A DNA stretch of 32,282 bases from an uncultured Lachnospiraceae bacterium. Lineage in GTDB: Bacteria > Bacillota > Clostridia > Lachnospirales > Lachnospiraceae. Of this stretch, positions 1 to 6,591 are shown piece after piece. Both the position numbers and the translations under genes were made by a program. The DNA lies in the NCBI GenBank assembly GCA_902797675.1, contig CADBTR010000119.1, positions 1-32,282 of the forward strand. The letters run 5' to 3'. The notes below the pieces were generated by a model. That model worked only from the letters and a program-made list of their open reading frames with translations, was not told the origin of the DNA and did not search any database. Each line of letters opens with the position of its first letter. The first letter of the stretch is position 1.

Positions 1-70
1 GCTACTGCATAAGCGACTTGCACAAAATCAGAGATTTTGGCAATCTGCTTAATTATCTGAATAAGTCCGG
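1..70 (-). repeat. Intergenic repeat family A, copy 1 (about 70 bp, cut by window edge)
   Basis: This 70-bp stretch recurs at 2599-2669 in the same orientation with only about five mismatches. It contains a perfect 7-bp inverted repeat with a 3-nt loop at 23-39 (CAAAATC/GATTTTG). Read on the minus strand it starts inside the last codons of coaX, supplying the final residues and the TAA stop, and continues into the 3' untranslated region. It may extend beyond the window start. It behaves like a short dispersed hairpin repeat; no transposase is nearby. Confidence 0.8.
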
Positions 71-843
71 TCGGATGCCGATCCCGTTCTGTCATATATG
101 ATCTTCAAACCCTTCAACAATAATTCCTGATCTACGATCATCGATTTTCTGCAATTCGGGATCACCACGCCGGCAAGCCCTCCCGTTGCCACAGCTTTAC
201 ATTCATATCCCAGTTCTTCCTCCATGCGAAGAAGCATTCCGTCAAGAGCCGCGGCGTGTCCCATGATAATTCCGCTCCTCATGCAATCCGCCGTATTTGT
301 TCCGATAGACTTTTCCGGCATGGTAAGGCTGACTTTGGAAAGCTGCGCCGCCTTTGACACCAGAGAATCCGATGCCGCCCGGATCCCCGGCATAATGCAG
401 CCTCCCACATAATTTTTCTCCCGGTCCACCACACTGATTGTGGTGGCAGTTCCGATATCCACCACCATTACCGGCGCTCCGTACTCATTAACCGCTGCCA
501 CTGCGTCCACGATCAGATCACTGCCCACCTGTTTCGGATGATCCATCTTCAAATTCAGCCCGATGTCTGACTCTGCGCTTACGAGCACCGGCTTTTTCCC
601 GATCATTTTTTTCACTGCCGCCGTCAATACATTCGTAAGAGGCGGCACCACCGAAGATAATATCGCTCCGGTGATCTTTGTATTTTCTATCTCATGCAGC
701 TCCATGACGGTCTTGAACAGGACATAATATTCCAGCTCCGTCTTCGACTGGTCTGTGGAGATCCTCTCCTCAAAGTAAATCTTTTCATCATCAATGCAGC
801 CGATGACAATGTTGGTATTCCCCATATCAATTGCTAAAATCAT
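49..843 (-). CDS. coaX: Type III pantothenate kinase (CoaX)
   Basis: CoaX phosphorylates pantothenate to 4'-phosphopantothenate, the first committed step of coenzyme A synthesis, in the cytosol. The 264-residue product has the ASKHA-fold phosphate motif DMGNTN at residues 6-11, a GSDLIVDAVAA stretch, the second phosphate motif VVDIGTATT and the downstream GGCIMPGI, all typical of CoaX. The ATG at 843 is chosen because the protein then begins MILAIDMGNT as in the family. It is preceded by GGAGGTG at 5-nt spacing, and the ATG overlaps the TGA of capA (ATGA), so translation is probably coupled. The C-terminal tail after the conserved GLKIIYD (about a dozen residues) is unlike the usual ending, and its last six codons plus stop lie in repeat A. 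Type III enzymes are known to be insensitive to CoA feedback. Confidence 0.95.
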   Translation of the reverse strand: MILAIDMGNTNIVIGCIDDEKIYFEERISTDQSKTELEYYVLFKTVMELHEIENTKITGAILSSVVPPLTNVLTAAVKKMIGKKPVLVSAESDIGLNLKMDHPKQVGSDLIVDAVAAVNEYGAPVMVVDIGTATTISVVDREKNYVGGCIMPGIRAASDSLVSKAAQLSKVSLTMPEKSIGTNTADCMRSGIIMGHAAALDGMLLRMEEELGYECKAVATGGLAGVVIPNCRKSMIVDQELLLKGLKIIYDRTGSASDRTYSDN

Positions 844-2270
844 TGTACACCTCCATACAAATCTCCAAATACTTCCCTGCAAAGCTTCTGCAGCGCAGCC
901 ACCGAAAAATCCGGATCCTGCTGTAGCACGCGGTTTTGCGCCGCAAGTTCATCATTATAATCTTTCAAAAAATAAACCGTTGCATTACCGCTGCCGATCC
1001 CCCTTTGCGTAACGGTAGGGAGCACTGCGTAATCCGCGATCCGCGCCCCGTCTTTATCTTTCACCAGCGTCACTTTCGCCATTGCCCCAAGCATTTTATT
1101 GGTATTATCCTGGGCGGAGATGAAATTTCCAAGAGAATAATAGACAAGCGTGTGATTTCCTCCGGCGCCGGTAATCCATTCCACCGGTTCAATAACATGA
1201 GGATGGGTGCCGATCACAAGATCCGCGCCGCAATCGGCAAACAACTGCGCCCAACGGCGCTGGCTGTTATCCGGCGTATTCCTGTATTCCGTTCCCCAAT
1301 GCGGAAAAACCACGGTCAGATCCGCATATTGCTTTGCCGTCTCAATATCGATCCTGATCTTTTCCTCGTCGAGAAGATTTACCAGATACGGACGACCTGC
1401 CGGCAGAGTAAAACCATTCAACCCGTAAGTATAATTTAACAGGGCGATCCGAAAACCGTCTTTTTCATAAATCCTGATGGTATCATAATCCTCCTGGCTT
1501 TTGTGGATGCCAAGATAGGTGATGTAAGGATAATAGGTATCCCAAAAGCTCATACAATTATCAATTCCTTTTTGCCGCTGATCCATGGCATGATTCGTGG
1601 CGTGAAGGACAATATCAAAGCCTGCATTTACAAGGGCGCTGCCTACCTCCTCCCTGCAATTAAAACAGGGATAGCCCTGAATTCCAAGTGCCGCTCCGCC
1701 GATGATAACCTCCTGATTCACTACAGCCACATCTGCCTTTTGAATCTCGTCCTTAGTATGGGTAAAGAAATGATCATAGTTATAGGAGCCGTCCGGCATC
1801 AGTCCCGTTTCCTGCACCACATCGTGCAGCAGCATATCACCGATCATCACAAGACTTACCGTCACGGGTTCCTTTGCGGGATGACTTTGAGCATAGGGAA
1901 GCGGCGCAGCGGTTTCCGGTTCTGTGCTCACTTCCGGATCTGCATGAAATTCCTGTTTCGCCGTTTCTTCCGTCGTGATTTCCTGCGAGTGCCTGCCTGT
2001 ACTCTCATTTTCTTCTGCTGTGGTTTCCTGCGAGTGCCTGCCTGTACTCTCATTTTCTTCTGTTGTATTTTCCCGCGAGTTTCTGTCTGTACTCTCGCTT
2101 TCTTTTATCGCGATTTCCTGCATGCTTTCCTGATCCGCAGTCTGATTTTTCTGTCCGCTCCCGCCCGTATTCCGGTGAATGATCAGCAGCCAACTCCCGC
2201 ACGCAAGACATAAAGCAAGTAAAATCACCGCTACTGTCCAGATAATATATGTTTTCTTCTTCCCGTCCAT
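840..2270 (-). CDS. CapA-family (PGA_cap) metallophosphoesterase-like membrane protein
   Basis: This 476-residue protein belongs to the CapA / poly-gamma-glutamate capsule synthesis family, which has a calcineurin-like phosphoesterase fold. The N-terminus has one membrane segment (about 8-31) with Lys before it, so the catalytic part should lie outside the membrane. A linker with three 15-residue repeats follows (58-102). The PGA_cap domain runs from about 136 to 450. Likely metal ligands are visible: GD at 144-145, NQE at 185-187, NH at 226-227, HWG at 324, GTHPH at 354-358, and YYSLGNF. The ATG at 2270 has GAGGTG six bases upstream and places the basic residues just before the membrane helix; earlier in-frame starts lack this. 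No capB/capC genes are adjacent, so a capsule role is not supported. The gene is coupled to coaX by a 4-bp overlap. The substrate is unknown. Confidence 0.85.
   Translation of the reverse strand: MDGKKKTYIIWTVAVILLALCLACGSWLLIIHRNTGGSGQKNQTADQESMQEIAIKESESTDRNSRENTTEENESTGRHSQETTAEENESTGRHSQEITTEETAKQEFHADPEVSTEPETAAPLPYAQSHPAKEPVTVSLVMIGDMLLHDVVQETGLMPDGSYNYDHFFTHTKDEIQKADVAVVNQEVIIGGAALGIQGYPCFNCREEVGSALVNAGFDIVLHATNHAMDQRQKGIDNCMSFWDTYYPYITYLGIHKSQEDYDTIRIYEKDGFRIALLNYTYGLNGFTLPAGRPYLVNLLDEEKIRIDIETAKQYADLTVVFPHWGTEYRNTPDNSQRRWAQLFADCGADLVIGTHPHVIEPVEWITGAGGNHTLVYYSLGNFISAQDNTNKMLGAMAKVTLVKDKDGARIADYAVLPTVTQRGIGSGNATVYFLKDYNDELAAQNRVLQQDPDFSVAALQKLCREVFGDLYGGVQ
1965..2099 (-). repeat. Three tandem 45-bp repeats inside the capA-like gene
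   Basis: Three in-frame 45-bp units (2055-2099, 2010-2054, 1965-2009 in reading order) encode 15-residue units of the type NESTGRHSQETTAEE. The second and third copies are nearly identical at DNA level and the first is diverged, which suggests recent duplication. The units lie in the linker between the membrane anchor and the catalytic domain, and they are rich in Glu, Ser and Thr. Confidence 0.9.
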
Positions 2271-2357
2271 TCCTTTCACCTCATCTTCCTGTAAGCATTC
2301 CCCCGAAAATAATTCTTTCCGAAATCCCCGCCCGCAAAAAATACGTTTTTCCAAAAG

Positions 2358-2424
2358 AAAAACACATCAAGCGACAGCATGGACGATAATCACCAGTCCG
2401 TTTCCTGTCGCTTGATGTGTTTTT
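2358..2424 (-). terminator. Large perfect hairpin in the capA leader (terminator or attenuator)
   Basis: A perfect 20-bp inverted repeat (2358-2377 with 2405-2424) surrounds a 27-nt loop that can form a further GGAC/GTCC stem. On the minus strand the hairpin is followed by TTTTTCTTTT, and on the plus strand by a T run, so it could end transcription in either direction. It sits about 90 bp upstream of the capA start and downstream of the predicted capA promoter, so it could act as an attenuator. Confidence 0.65.
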
Positions 2425-2451
2425 TGTTGTATGTATAATGTGAGGGAAAGC

Positions 2452-2496
2452 AAAAAAGAACGGAATTGCCCCACTGCTGTGGAACAACCTCGTTCT
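2452..2496 (-). terminator. Intrinsic terminator-like hairpin just after the capA promoter
   Basis: On the minus strand, 2496-2457 folds into a near-continuous stem of about 17 pairs (AGAACG with CGTTCT outside, TTCCAC with GTGGGG inside, several G-T pairs and one mismatch) with a 4-nt loop. Six T residues follow (2457-2452). It begins within a few bases of the predicted transcription start, so it could be an early attenuator, a very short RNA, or the real terminator of the upstream nfn operon if the promoter call is wrong. Confidence 0.55.
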
Positions 2497-2507
2497 CTCT
2501 ATCACTT

Positions 2508-2535
2508 ATTATACACGAATCTCCGGAATTGTAAA
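2508..2535 (-). promoter_or_regulatory. Predicted sigma-A promoter for capA-coaX
   Basis: Minus-strand -35 TTTACA (2535-2530), 16-bp spacer, -10 TATAAT (2513-2508). It is the only good promoter in the 403-bp stretch between yesL and capA. Two terminator-like hairpins lie between it and capA. The rest of that stretch holds repeat A (2599-2669) and nothing else I can recognise. Confidence 0.55.
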
Positions 2536-2598
2536 GCACTTTTTTAGAATTCTGTATTCCGTTCATTCGTGTCTTCCTCCTCTAATAACGATAGTTTA

Positions 2599-2669
2599 GC
2601 TACTGCATAAGCGACTTGCACAAAATCAGAGATTTTGAGAATCTGCTTAATTATCTGACCAAGTCCGGC
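2599..2669 (-). repeat. Intergenic repeat family A, copy 2
   Basis: Second copy of the roughly 70-bp repeat seen at 1-70, same orientation. The inner CAAAATC/GATTTTG hairpin is conserved and the differences cluster beside it. Here it begins five bases after the yesL stop codon on the minus strand, so both copies sit at the 3' ends of minus-strand genes. Confidence 0.85.
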
Positions 2670-2673
2670 TTTT

Positions 2674-3339
2674 TTACATCTCCTCCGTCTCATCATCCCC
2701 CGCAGGTTCCTGCTCCATCGCTTTGAACAGATAACTCTGCATAAAGCCGTGTAATCCGAATGACAAAAACGGAAACAGAATAAACAATCCGCCATACCAG
2801 CCGAAATAAATGATCGCGCCGCTGCCGCCAAAGATAATCAGACTAAAGAGCACAGACTCCAAAGCCAACAGCGGATGCCGCGCCAGTGTAAGCGCCGCAC
2901 CGGTCAATAATTCCCTGACCGGCTGTTCCCTCCACGCTAAGAACGGAAACAACGCATTTATATACGCGCACGCCGCAATGCATAACAGCACAACGCCGAT
3001 CTTCATCACAACGCCGGACGCCCCGTGCATAGCCGTAAATACATACCATACATCGATCACCAGCACAGCGCACACCAGCAACGCCAGCATGCCGAGACCC
3101 GCTGCCTTTCCGAATTTCTTCCCGAAAGTCCGAAAATAATCTCCGAAAAAGGCAAATTCTCTCTCCTCGATCAGCTTTCTGTAAACCGCATACATTCCAG
3201 CCGTCGCCGGTCCTATCGTAACTACCGGAAATGCTGTCGCGAGAAACAAAAGATTTATGAGAAACACCCAGCCGATCTTTTTCAAAAAAGATAACAGCGA
3301 ACCATCCAGCTCAAATAACGCTTTTAACTTATTTCCCAT
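2674..3339 (-). CDS. YesL family (DUF624) membrane protein
   Basis: The 221-residue product has the YesL/DUF624 N-terminal pattern: a soluble start ending in FLKKIGWVFLINLLFL, then the FPVVTIGPATAGMYAVYRKL segment, which is the most conserved part of the family. Four or five hydrophobic segments follow (about 25-47, 74-96, 104-126, 148-171, 173-195) and an acidic C-terminal tail. The molecular function of the family is not established; members often sit near carbohydrate transport or two-component genes. Here it is an unusual third gene behind nfnAB, starting 9 bp after the nfnB stop with only a weak TAAGG signal, so it probably depends on translation from upstream. Confidence 0.8.
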   Translation of the reverse strand: MGNKLKALFELDGSLLSFLKKIGWVFLINLLFLATAFPVVTIGPATAGMYAVYRKLIEEREFAFFGDYFRTFGKKFGKAAGLGMLALLVCAVLVIDVWYVFTAMHGASGVVMKIGVVLLCIAACAYINALFPFLAWREQPVRELLTGAALTLARHPLLALESVLFSLIIFGGSGAIIYFGWYGGLFILFPFLSFGLHGFMQSYLFKAMEQEPAGDDETEEM

Positions 3340-3348
3340 ATGTAAGCC

Positions 3349-4740
3349 TTACTGTTTCTTAATATATTCATCGATGGCTGCTGCCGCCGTCTTTCCTGCG
3401 CCCATGGCAAGAATTACGGTTGCGGCTCCCGTTACCGCGTCGCCGCCGGCATAAATTCCTTCTCTTGATGTAAGTCCGGTCTCTTCCTCAACGATGATAC
3501 CGCCCCACTTCTGTGTCTCAAGCCCCCTGGTGGTGCTCTTGATCAACGGATTCGGTGAAGTACCAAGCGCCATGATCACGCAGTCTACCGGAATTTCAAA
3601 TTCGGAACCTTCCTTTACGATCGGGCGTCTTCTTCCCGATGCATCCGGCTCGCCCAGTTCCATCTCCACGCACTTGATCCCGCCTGCGAATTTATTCTCA
3701 TCCGCAAGGATCTCCACCGGATTGGTGAGGAATTTAAAGATGATTCCCTCCTCCTCTGCATGCTCCACTTCCTCTGCTCTCGCCGGAAGTTCTTCTCTGG
3801 AACGGCGATAAATGATATATACTTCTTCCGCGCCCAGACGCAGAGCGGATCTTGCGGCATCCATCGCCACATTTCCGCCGCCTACGACTGCTACTCTCTT
3901 ATTCTGCTTGATCGGCGTATCGGAATCTTCCTTATAGGACTTCATGAGATTCACTCTTGTCAAAAATTCATTTGCGGAATAAACGCCCTTTAAATTCTCT
4001 CCCGGAATATTCATAAACTTCGGAAGACCGGCACCAGATCCGATAAATACTGCTTCAAATCCGTATTCCTCTTTTAACTCGTCAATGGAAAGCACTTTTC
4101 CGATGACCATATTGGTTTCCACTTTTACGCCCAGATCTTTTAAACCGTCGATTTCCTTCTGCACAATGGACTTCGGCAGACGGAATTCCGGAATACCGTA
4201 AACAAGCACGCCGCCGGCAAGGTGAAGCGCCTCGAAGATCGTAACCTCATATCCCATCTTCGCAAGATCTCCCGCGCAGGTCAGACCGGAAGGACCGGAA
4301 CCGATCACTGCCACCTTATGTCCGTTGGACTCCGGTTTTACTGCTTTCTCTGTATTGTTGGCGTTGTGATAATCCGCTACAAAACGCTCCAGACGACCGA
4401 TTCCCACCGGATCGCCCTTGATTCCGCGAACGCACTGTCCCTCACACTGGGACTCCTGCGGGCAGACACGACCACAGACTGCAGGAAGGGAGCTGTCTTT
4501 TGCGATCACCTGATAAGCCTCCTCAAATTTTCCTTCTGCCACTTCGTGGATAAATGCAGGAATATCAATATTTACAGGACATCCGCTGACACATTTTTTA
4601 TTCTTGCAATTTAAGCATCTCTGTGCCTCATCGATCGCCTGTTCTTTCGTATATCCCAATGCCACTTCTTTAAAATTCTTATTCCGGACATTCGGATCCT
4701 GTGTCGGCATCTCGTTTTTCTTTAATGACATATTTGGCAT
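3349..4740 (-). CDS. gltA: NADPH-dependent glutamate synthase family protein / Nfn large subunit (NfnB)
   Basis: A 463-residue flavoprotein annotated variously as GltA (NADPH-dependent glutamate synthase) or NfnB, the large subunit of the electron-bifurcating NADH-dependent ferredoxin:NADP+ oxidoreductase. The N-terminal domain carries two iron-sulfur motifs, C42-x2-C45-x4-C50-x3-C54 and C89-x3-C93-x5-C99-x3-C103. A PQE sequence at 94-96 fits the Glu reported as a cluster ligand in Nfn. The FAD motif GSGPSG is at 147-152 and the NADP motif GGGN at 287-290, with a C-terminal GIYAGGD FAD-binding signature. The neighbouring NfnA-like gene and the missing glutamate synthase alpha chain favour Nfn over glutamate synthesis. 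It starts 2 bp after the nfnA stop, with AAGGAGG embedded in the last nfnA codons. By family, Nfn balances reduced ferredoxin, NADH and NADPH in fermentation. Confidence 0.92.
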   Translation of the reverse strand: MPNMSLKKNEMPTQDPNVRNKNFKEVALGYTKEQAIDEAQRCLNCKNKKCVSGCPVNIDIPAFIHEVAEGKFEEAYQVIAKDSSLPAVCGRVCPQESQCEGQCVRGIKGDPVGIGRLERFVADYHNANNTEKAVKPESNGHKVAVIGSGPSGLTCAGDLAKMGYEVTIFEALHLAGGVLVYGIPEFRLPKSIVQKEIDGLKDLGVKVETNMVIGKVLSIDELKEEYGFEAVFIGSGAGLPKFMNIPGENLKGVYSANEFLTRVNLMKSYKEDSDTPIKQNKRVAVVGGGNVAMDAARSALRLGAEEVYIIYRRSREELPARAEEVEHAEEEGIIFKFLTNPVEILADENKFAGGIKCVEMELGEPDASGRRRPIVKEGSEFEIPVDCVIMALGTSPNPLIKSTTRGLETQKWGGIIVEEETGLTSREGIYAGGDAVTGAATVILAMGAGKTAAAAIDEYIKKQ

Positions 4741-4742
4741 GA

Positions 4743-5585
4743 TTACTGAACCTCCTTAGCAAATAAATTACAGGTCTCTTCCCGTTTTTTCGCCTCAAAC
4801 GGACGATACATGGAGCCTCTCTCCATCGCCTCATCGAAATCCACAAGATGTCCGTCAAAATCCGGTCCGTCCACACAGGCAAACTTTGTCTCTCCGCCTA
4901 CGGTCAGACGACATCCGCCGCACATACCGGTTCCGTCAACCATGATTGGATTCATGCTGACGATGGTTTTGATCCCGTATTCCTTTGTCAATGCCGCAAC
5001 AAACTTCATCATGATCACCGGTCCGATGGCGATAACTTCGTCATATGTTTCACCGCTCTCGATCAGATCTTTCAATGCATTGGTCACAAGACCTTTTGTT
5101 CCCCAGGTTCCGTCATCTGACATTTTCACAAATTTATCGCTTACCGCCTCAAATTCATCTTCCAGAATCACAAGGTCTTTTCCTCTGAAACCAACGATTG
5201 AATGAACTTCCGCTCCCAGATTGTGAAGTTTCTTCGCTACCGGATAGGCAATGGCGCTTCCCACGCCTCCGCCGATCACCGCTACTTTCTTTAAGCCTTC
5301 CAGTTCGGATGCCGTACCGAGAGGTCCAACAAAATCCTGAATATACTCGCCTTCCTTCAAATGACCCAGCTTTTCTGTTGTAGCTCCCACTTTTTGAAAA
5401 ATAATGGTAACTGTTCCGGCCTCTCTGTCATAATCCGCTACCGTAAGGGGAATTCGTTCTCCTTCTTCATCGGTTCTCAAAATAATAAACTGCCCCGGCT
5501 CTGCTTTTTTCGCAACCAGCGGCGCCTCAATATCCATACGGGTAACCGTAGGATTTAATTCAACCTTCTTTGCAATCCTGTACAT
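4743..5585 (-). CDS. nfnA: FAD/NAD-binding Nfn small subunit (NfnA; sulfide/dihydroorotate dehydrogenase-like)
   Basis: The 280-residue product has a ferredoxin-reductase-type FAD domain (about 1-98, with RTDEEGERIPLT), an NAD domain with VIGGGVGSAIAYP at 103-115, and a C-terminal [2Fe-2S] site. That site reads D217, C222, C225, C237 (VDGTGMCGGC...FACVDG), matching the Asp-plus-three-Cys ligation described for NfnA. PyrK and sulfide dehydrogenase beta subunits are the close alternatives. There is no pyrD nearby, and the partner downstream is NfnB-like, so Nfn is preferred. The ATG at 5585 gives the family start MYRIAKKVELNP and has AAAGGA about ten bases upstream; the longer frame has no family support. 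Confidence 0.88.
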   Translation of the reverse strand: MYRIAKKVELNPTVTRMDIEAPLVAKKAEPGQFIILRTDEEGERIPLTVADYDREAGTVTIIFQKVGATTEKLGHLKEGEYIQDFVGPLGTASELEGLKKVAVIGGGVGSAIAYPVAKKLHNLGAEVHSIVGFRGKDLVILEDEFEAVSDKFVKMSDDGTWGTKGLVTNALKDLIESGETYDEVIAIGPVIMMKFVAALTKEYGIKTIVSMNPIMVDGTGMCGGCRLTVGGETKFACVDGPDFDGHLVDFDEAMERGSMYRPFEAKKREETCNLFAKEVQ

Positions 5586-5609
5586 AATACATATTTCCTT
5601 TCCTCGTAT

Positions 5610-5627
5610 TGTATCTGATCTGATACA
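5610..5627. promoter_or_regulatory. Inverted repeat in the nfnA leader (possible operator)
   Basis: TGTATC and GATACA form a perfect 6-bp inverted repeat with a 6-bp centre, between the predicted promoter (5669-5697) and the nfnA RBS. The symmetry suits a dimeric regulator, but it does not match the Rex consensus I know, and no regulator is assigned. Confidence 0.35.
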
Positions 5628-5668
5628 GCCGACAAATGAACAACTCTTTTTGCTCACAATATCACCTT

Positions 5669-5697
5669 ATCATAACACATAAAAATTATAAATTCAA
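5669..5697 (-). promoter_or_regulatory. Predicted sigma-A promoter for nfnA-nfnB-yesL
   Basis: Minus-strand -35 TTGAAT (5697-5692), 17-bp spacer, -10 TATGAT (5674-5669), about 85 bp ahead of the nfnA start. The surrounding DNA is AT-rich. Confidence 0.5.
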
Positions 5698-5699
5698 CA

Positions 5700-5955
5700 A
5701 AAAGTTTGGGCTTGTTCCGATTCCCGATCCCTTTCTCTTATTTTCGGAAACGCAACTGCCCGACTTGCGTTTACATTTTATTCATATACTATTTATTGAT
5801 ACTTTACAGCAAGAGCATTTTTTATACATTTCTTTCCTCTATACTAAGACCATCGAAAGAAATTGAACATTCGATATTTTTCATAATAAAGTCAAGCACA
5901 GAGATGTGCAAGACTTCCTCCCTTTTTATTATACAACCAAATAACCAAACGAGAG
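5700..5955. other. AT-rich intergenic stretch without a convincing gene
   Basis: Between the nfnA promoter and the GNAT terminator there are almost 500 bases without a supported gene. Plus-strand reading frames here lack an RBS and have biased, non-family-like composition. Two plus-strand hairpins followed by T runs (5889-5927, 5956-5981) suggest that a plus-strand transcript may end here, possibly a small RNA, but I cannot define a promoter for it. Confidence 0.4.
5889..5927 (+). terminator. Symmetric hairpin with T tract (weak terminator)
   Basis: AAGTC-AA-GCACA / TGTGC-AA-GACTT with a GAGA loop (5889-5916) is perfectly symmetric apart from the A-A bulges. TTTTT follows at 5923-5927, separated by six bases. 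No known plus-strand gene ends here. Confidence 0.35.
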
Positions 5956-5981
5956 AAGGTGCATGAGAATGTACCTTTTTT
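5956..5981 (+). terminator. Intrinsic terminator-like hairpin, plus strand
   Basis: AAGGTGCAT pairs with ATGTACCTT (nine pairs, one G-T) around a GAGA loop. The T run to 5981 follows directly. On the minus strand the tail is not T-rich, so it works best for plus-strand transcription. Confidence 0.5.
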
Positions 5982-6013
5982 CGTGAGAAAAATAGATTTC
6001 CATCTGTTTGCAG

Positions 6014-6040
6014 GTCGTATGCCGTCAGGCTTACAACCCG
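6014..6040. repeat. Degenerate fragment resembling repeat family B
   Basis: GTCGTATGCCG..AGGCTTACAACC matches GTCGCATACCG..AGGCTTACGACC of the full family B copy (near 28912-28938) at most positions. Only this part of the element is recognisable. It lies just past the GNAT terminator. Confidence 0.45.
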
Positions 6041-6042
6041 CG

Positions 6043-6085
6043 AAAAATTTCCTGATTTCAACGGCGCTCCGGTTGAAATCAGGAA
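6043..6085 (-). terminator. Strong intrinsic terminator of the glnN-GNAT operon
   Basis: A perfect 14-bp inverted repeat (6049-6062 with 6072-6085) with a 9-nt loop is followed on the minus strand by ATTTTT. The GNAT stop codon (6081-6079) lies within the first arm, so the coding region runs into the hairpin. Confidence 0.8.
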
Positions 6086-6570
6086 CACACAAACCCCAGT
6101 TTCTCCGCCAATCGTATACTGGCAATATTATCCTGATGAATCAGTGCCGTTATCTCCCGGATCCCAAGCTCCCCGGCATATTCTAAGATTGCCCGGCACG
6201 CCTCTGCGGCATAGCCCTTGTGCCAATAGGGTTTTCCCAACATATAGCCCAGCACATGTTCTCCTGCTTCCGGTTCCCCACCGTTCTTTATTTTTCCTCC
6301 ATAACGGTATCTGACATACCCTTCAGGAACCTGATCGTCTCCCGGAAGCAATTCCACTCCCGCTCTCCCGATGATCGTTCCGTCCTTTAATGTAATAAGC
6401 CAGAGACCGTATCCATAGAAACAATATACATTTTCATAATAGGACTCCATATAAGCCTGCTCCTCCCGAATATCCGGAAACAACGGCTCCATATATCTTG
6501 TAACTTCTTCGTCCCCGTAGAGTTCATAGAGCCCCGGCGCGTCCTCCGGCAGCATTTCCCGAAGATACAA
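6079..6570 (-). CDS. GNAT family N-acetyltransferase
   Basis: The 163-residue product is a RimJ/RimL-type GNAT acetyltransferase (Acetyltransf_3 pattern): the start YLREMLPEDAPGLYELYGDEEVTRYMEP, a central GTIIGRAGVELL strand, GYMLGKPYWHKGYAAEA as the acetyl-CoA-binding loop, and a C-terminal NIASIRLAEKLGF. The acceptor is unknown. The start is uncertain. The frame has no nearby upstream ATG; TTG at 6570 with GGAG nine bases upstream gives an almost full-length domain, and CTG at 6585 would add the usual LETER. The ATGA overlapping the HAD stop is out of frame by one base, so a small frameshift at the extreme 5' end is possible. It is the last gene of the operon. Confidence 0.85.
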   Translation of the reverse strand: MYLREMLPEDAPGLYELYGDEEVTRYMEPLFPDIREEQAYMESYYENVYCFYGYGLWLITLKDGTIIGRAGVELLPGDDQVPEGYVRYRYGGKIKNGGEPEAGEHVLGYMLGKPYWHKGYAAEACRAILEYAGELGIREITALIHQDNIASIRLAEKLGFVCS

Positions 6571-6591
6571 GCGCTCCGTCTCCAGCGCTCT

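Noticed and set aside
936..1439. Plus-strand reading frame opposite capA
   Set aside because: No RBS or family resemblance; it lies entirely antisense to a well-supported CapA-like domain.
2544..2831. Minus-strand frame covering repeat A and the yesL end
   Set aside because: Different frame from yesL, begins inside it, has no RBS, and its C-terminal half is the repeat.
5706..5966. Plus-strand 86-residue frame in the intergenic region
   Set aside because: AT-rich, no RBS, no family-like pattern; only the terminator hairpins suggest transcription.
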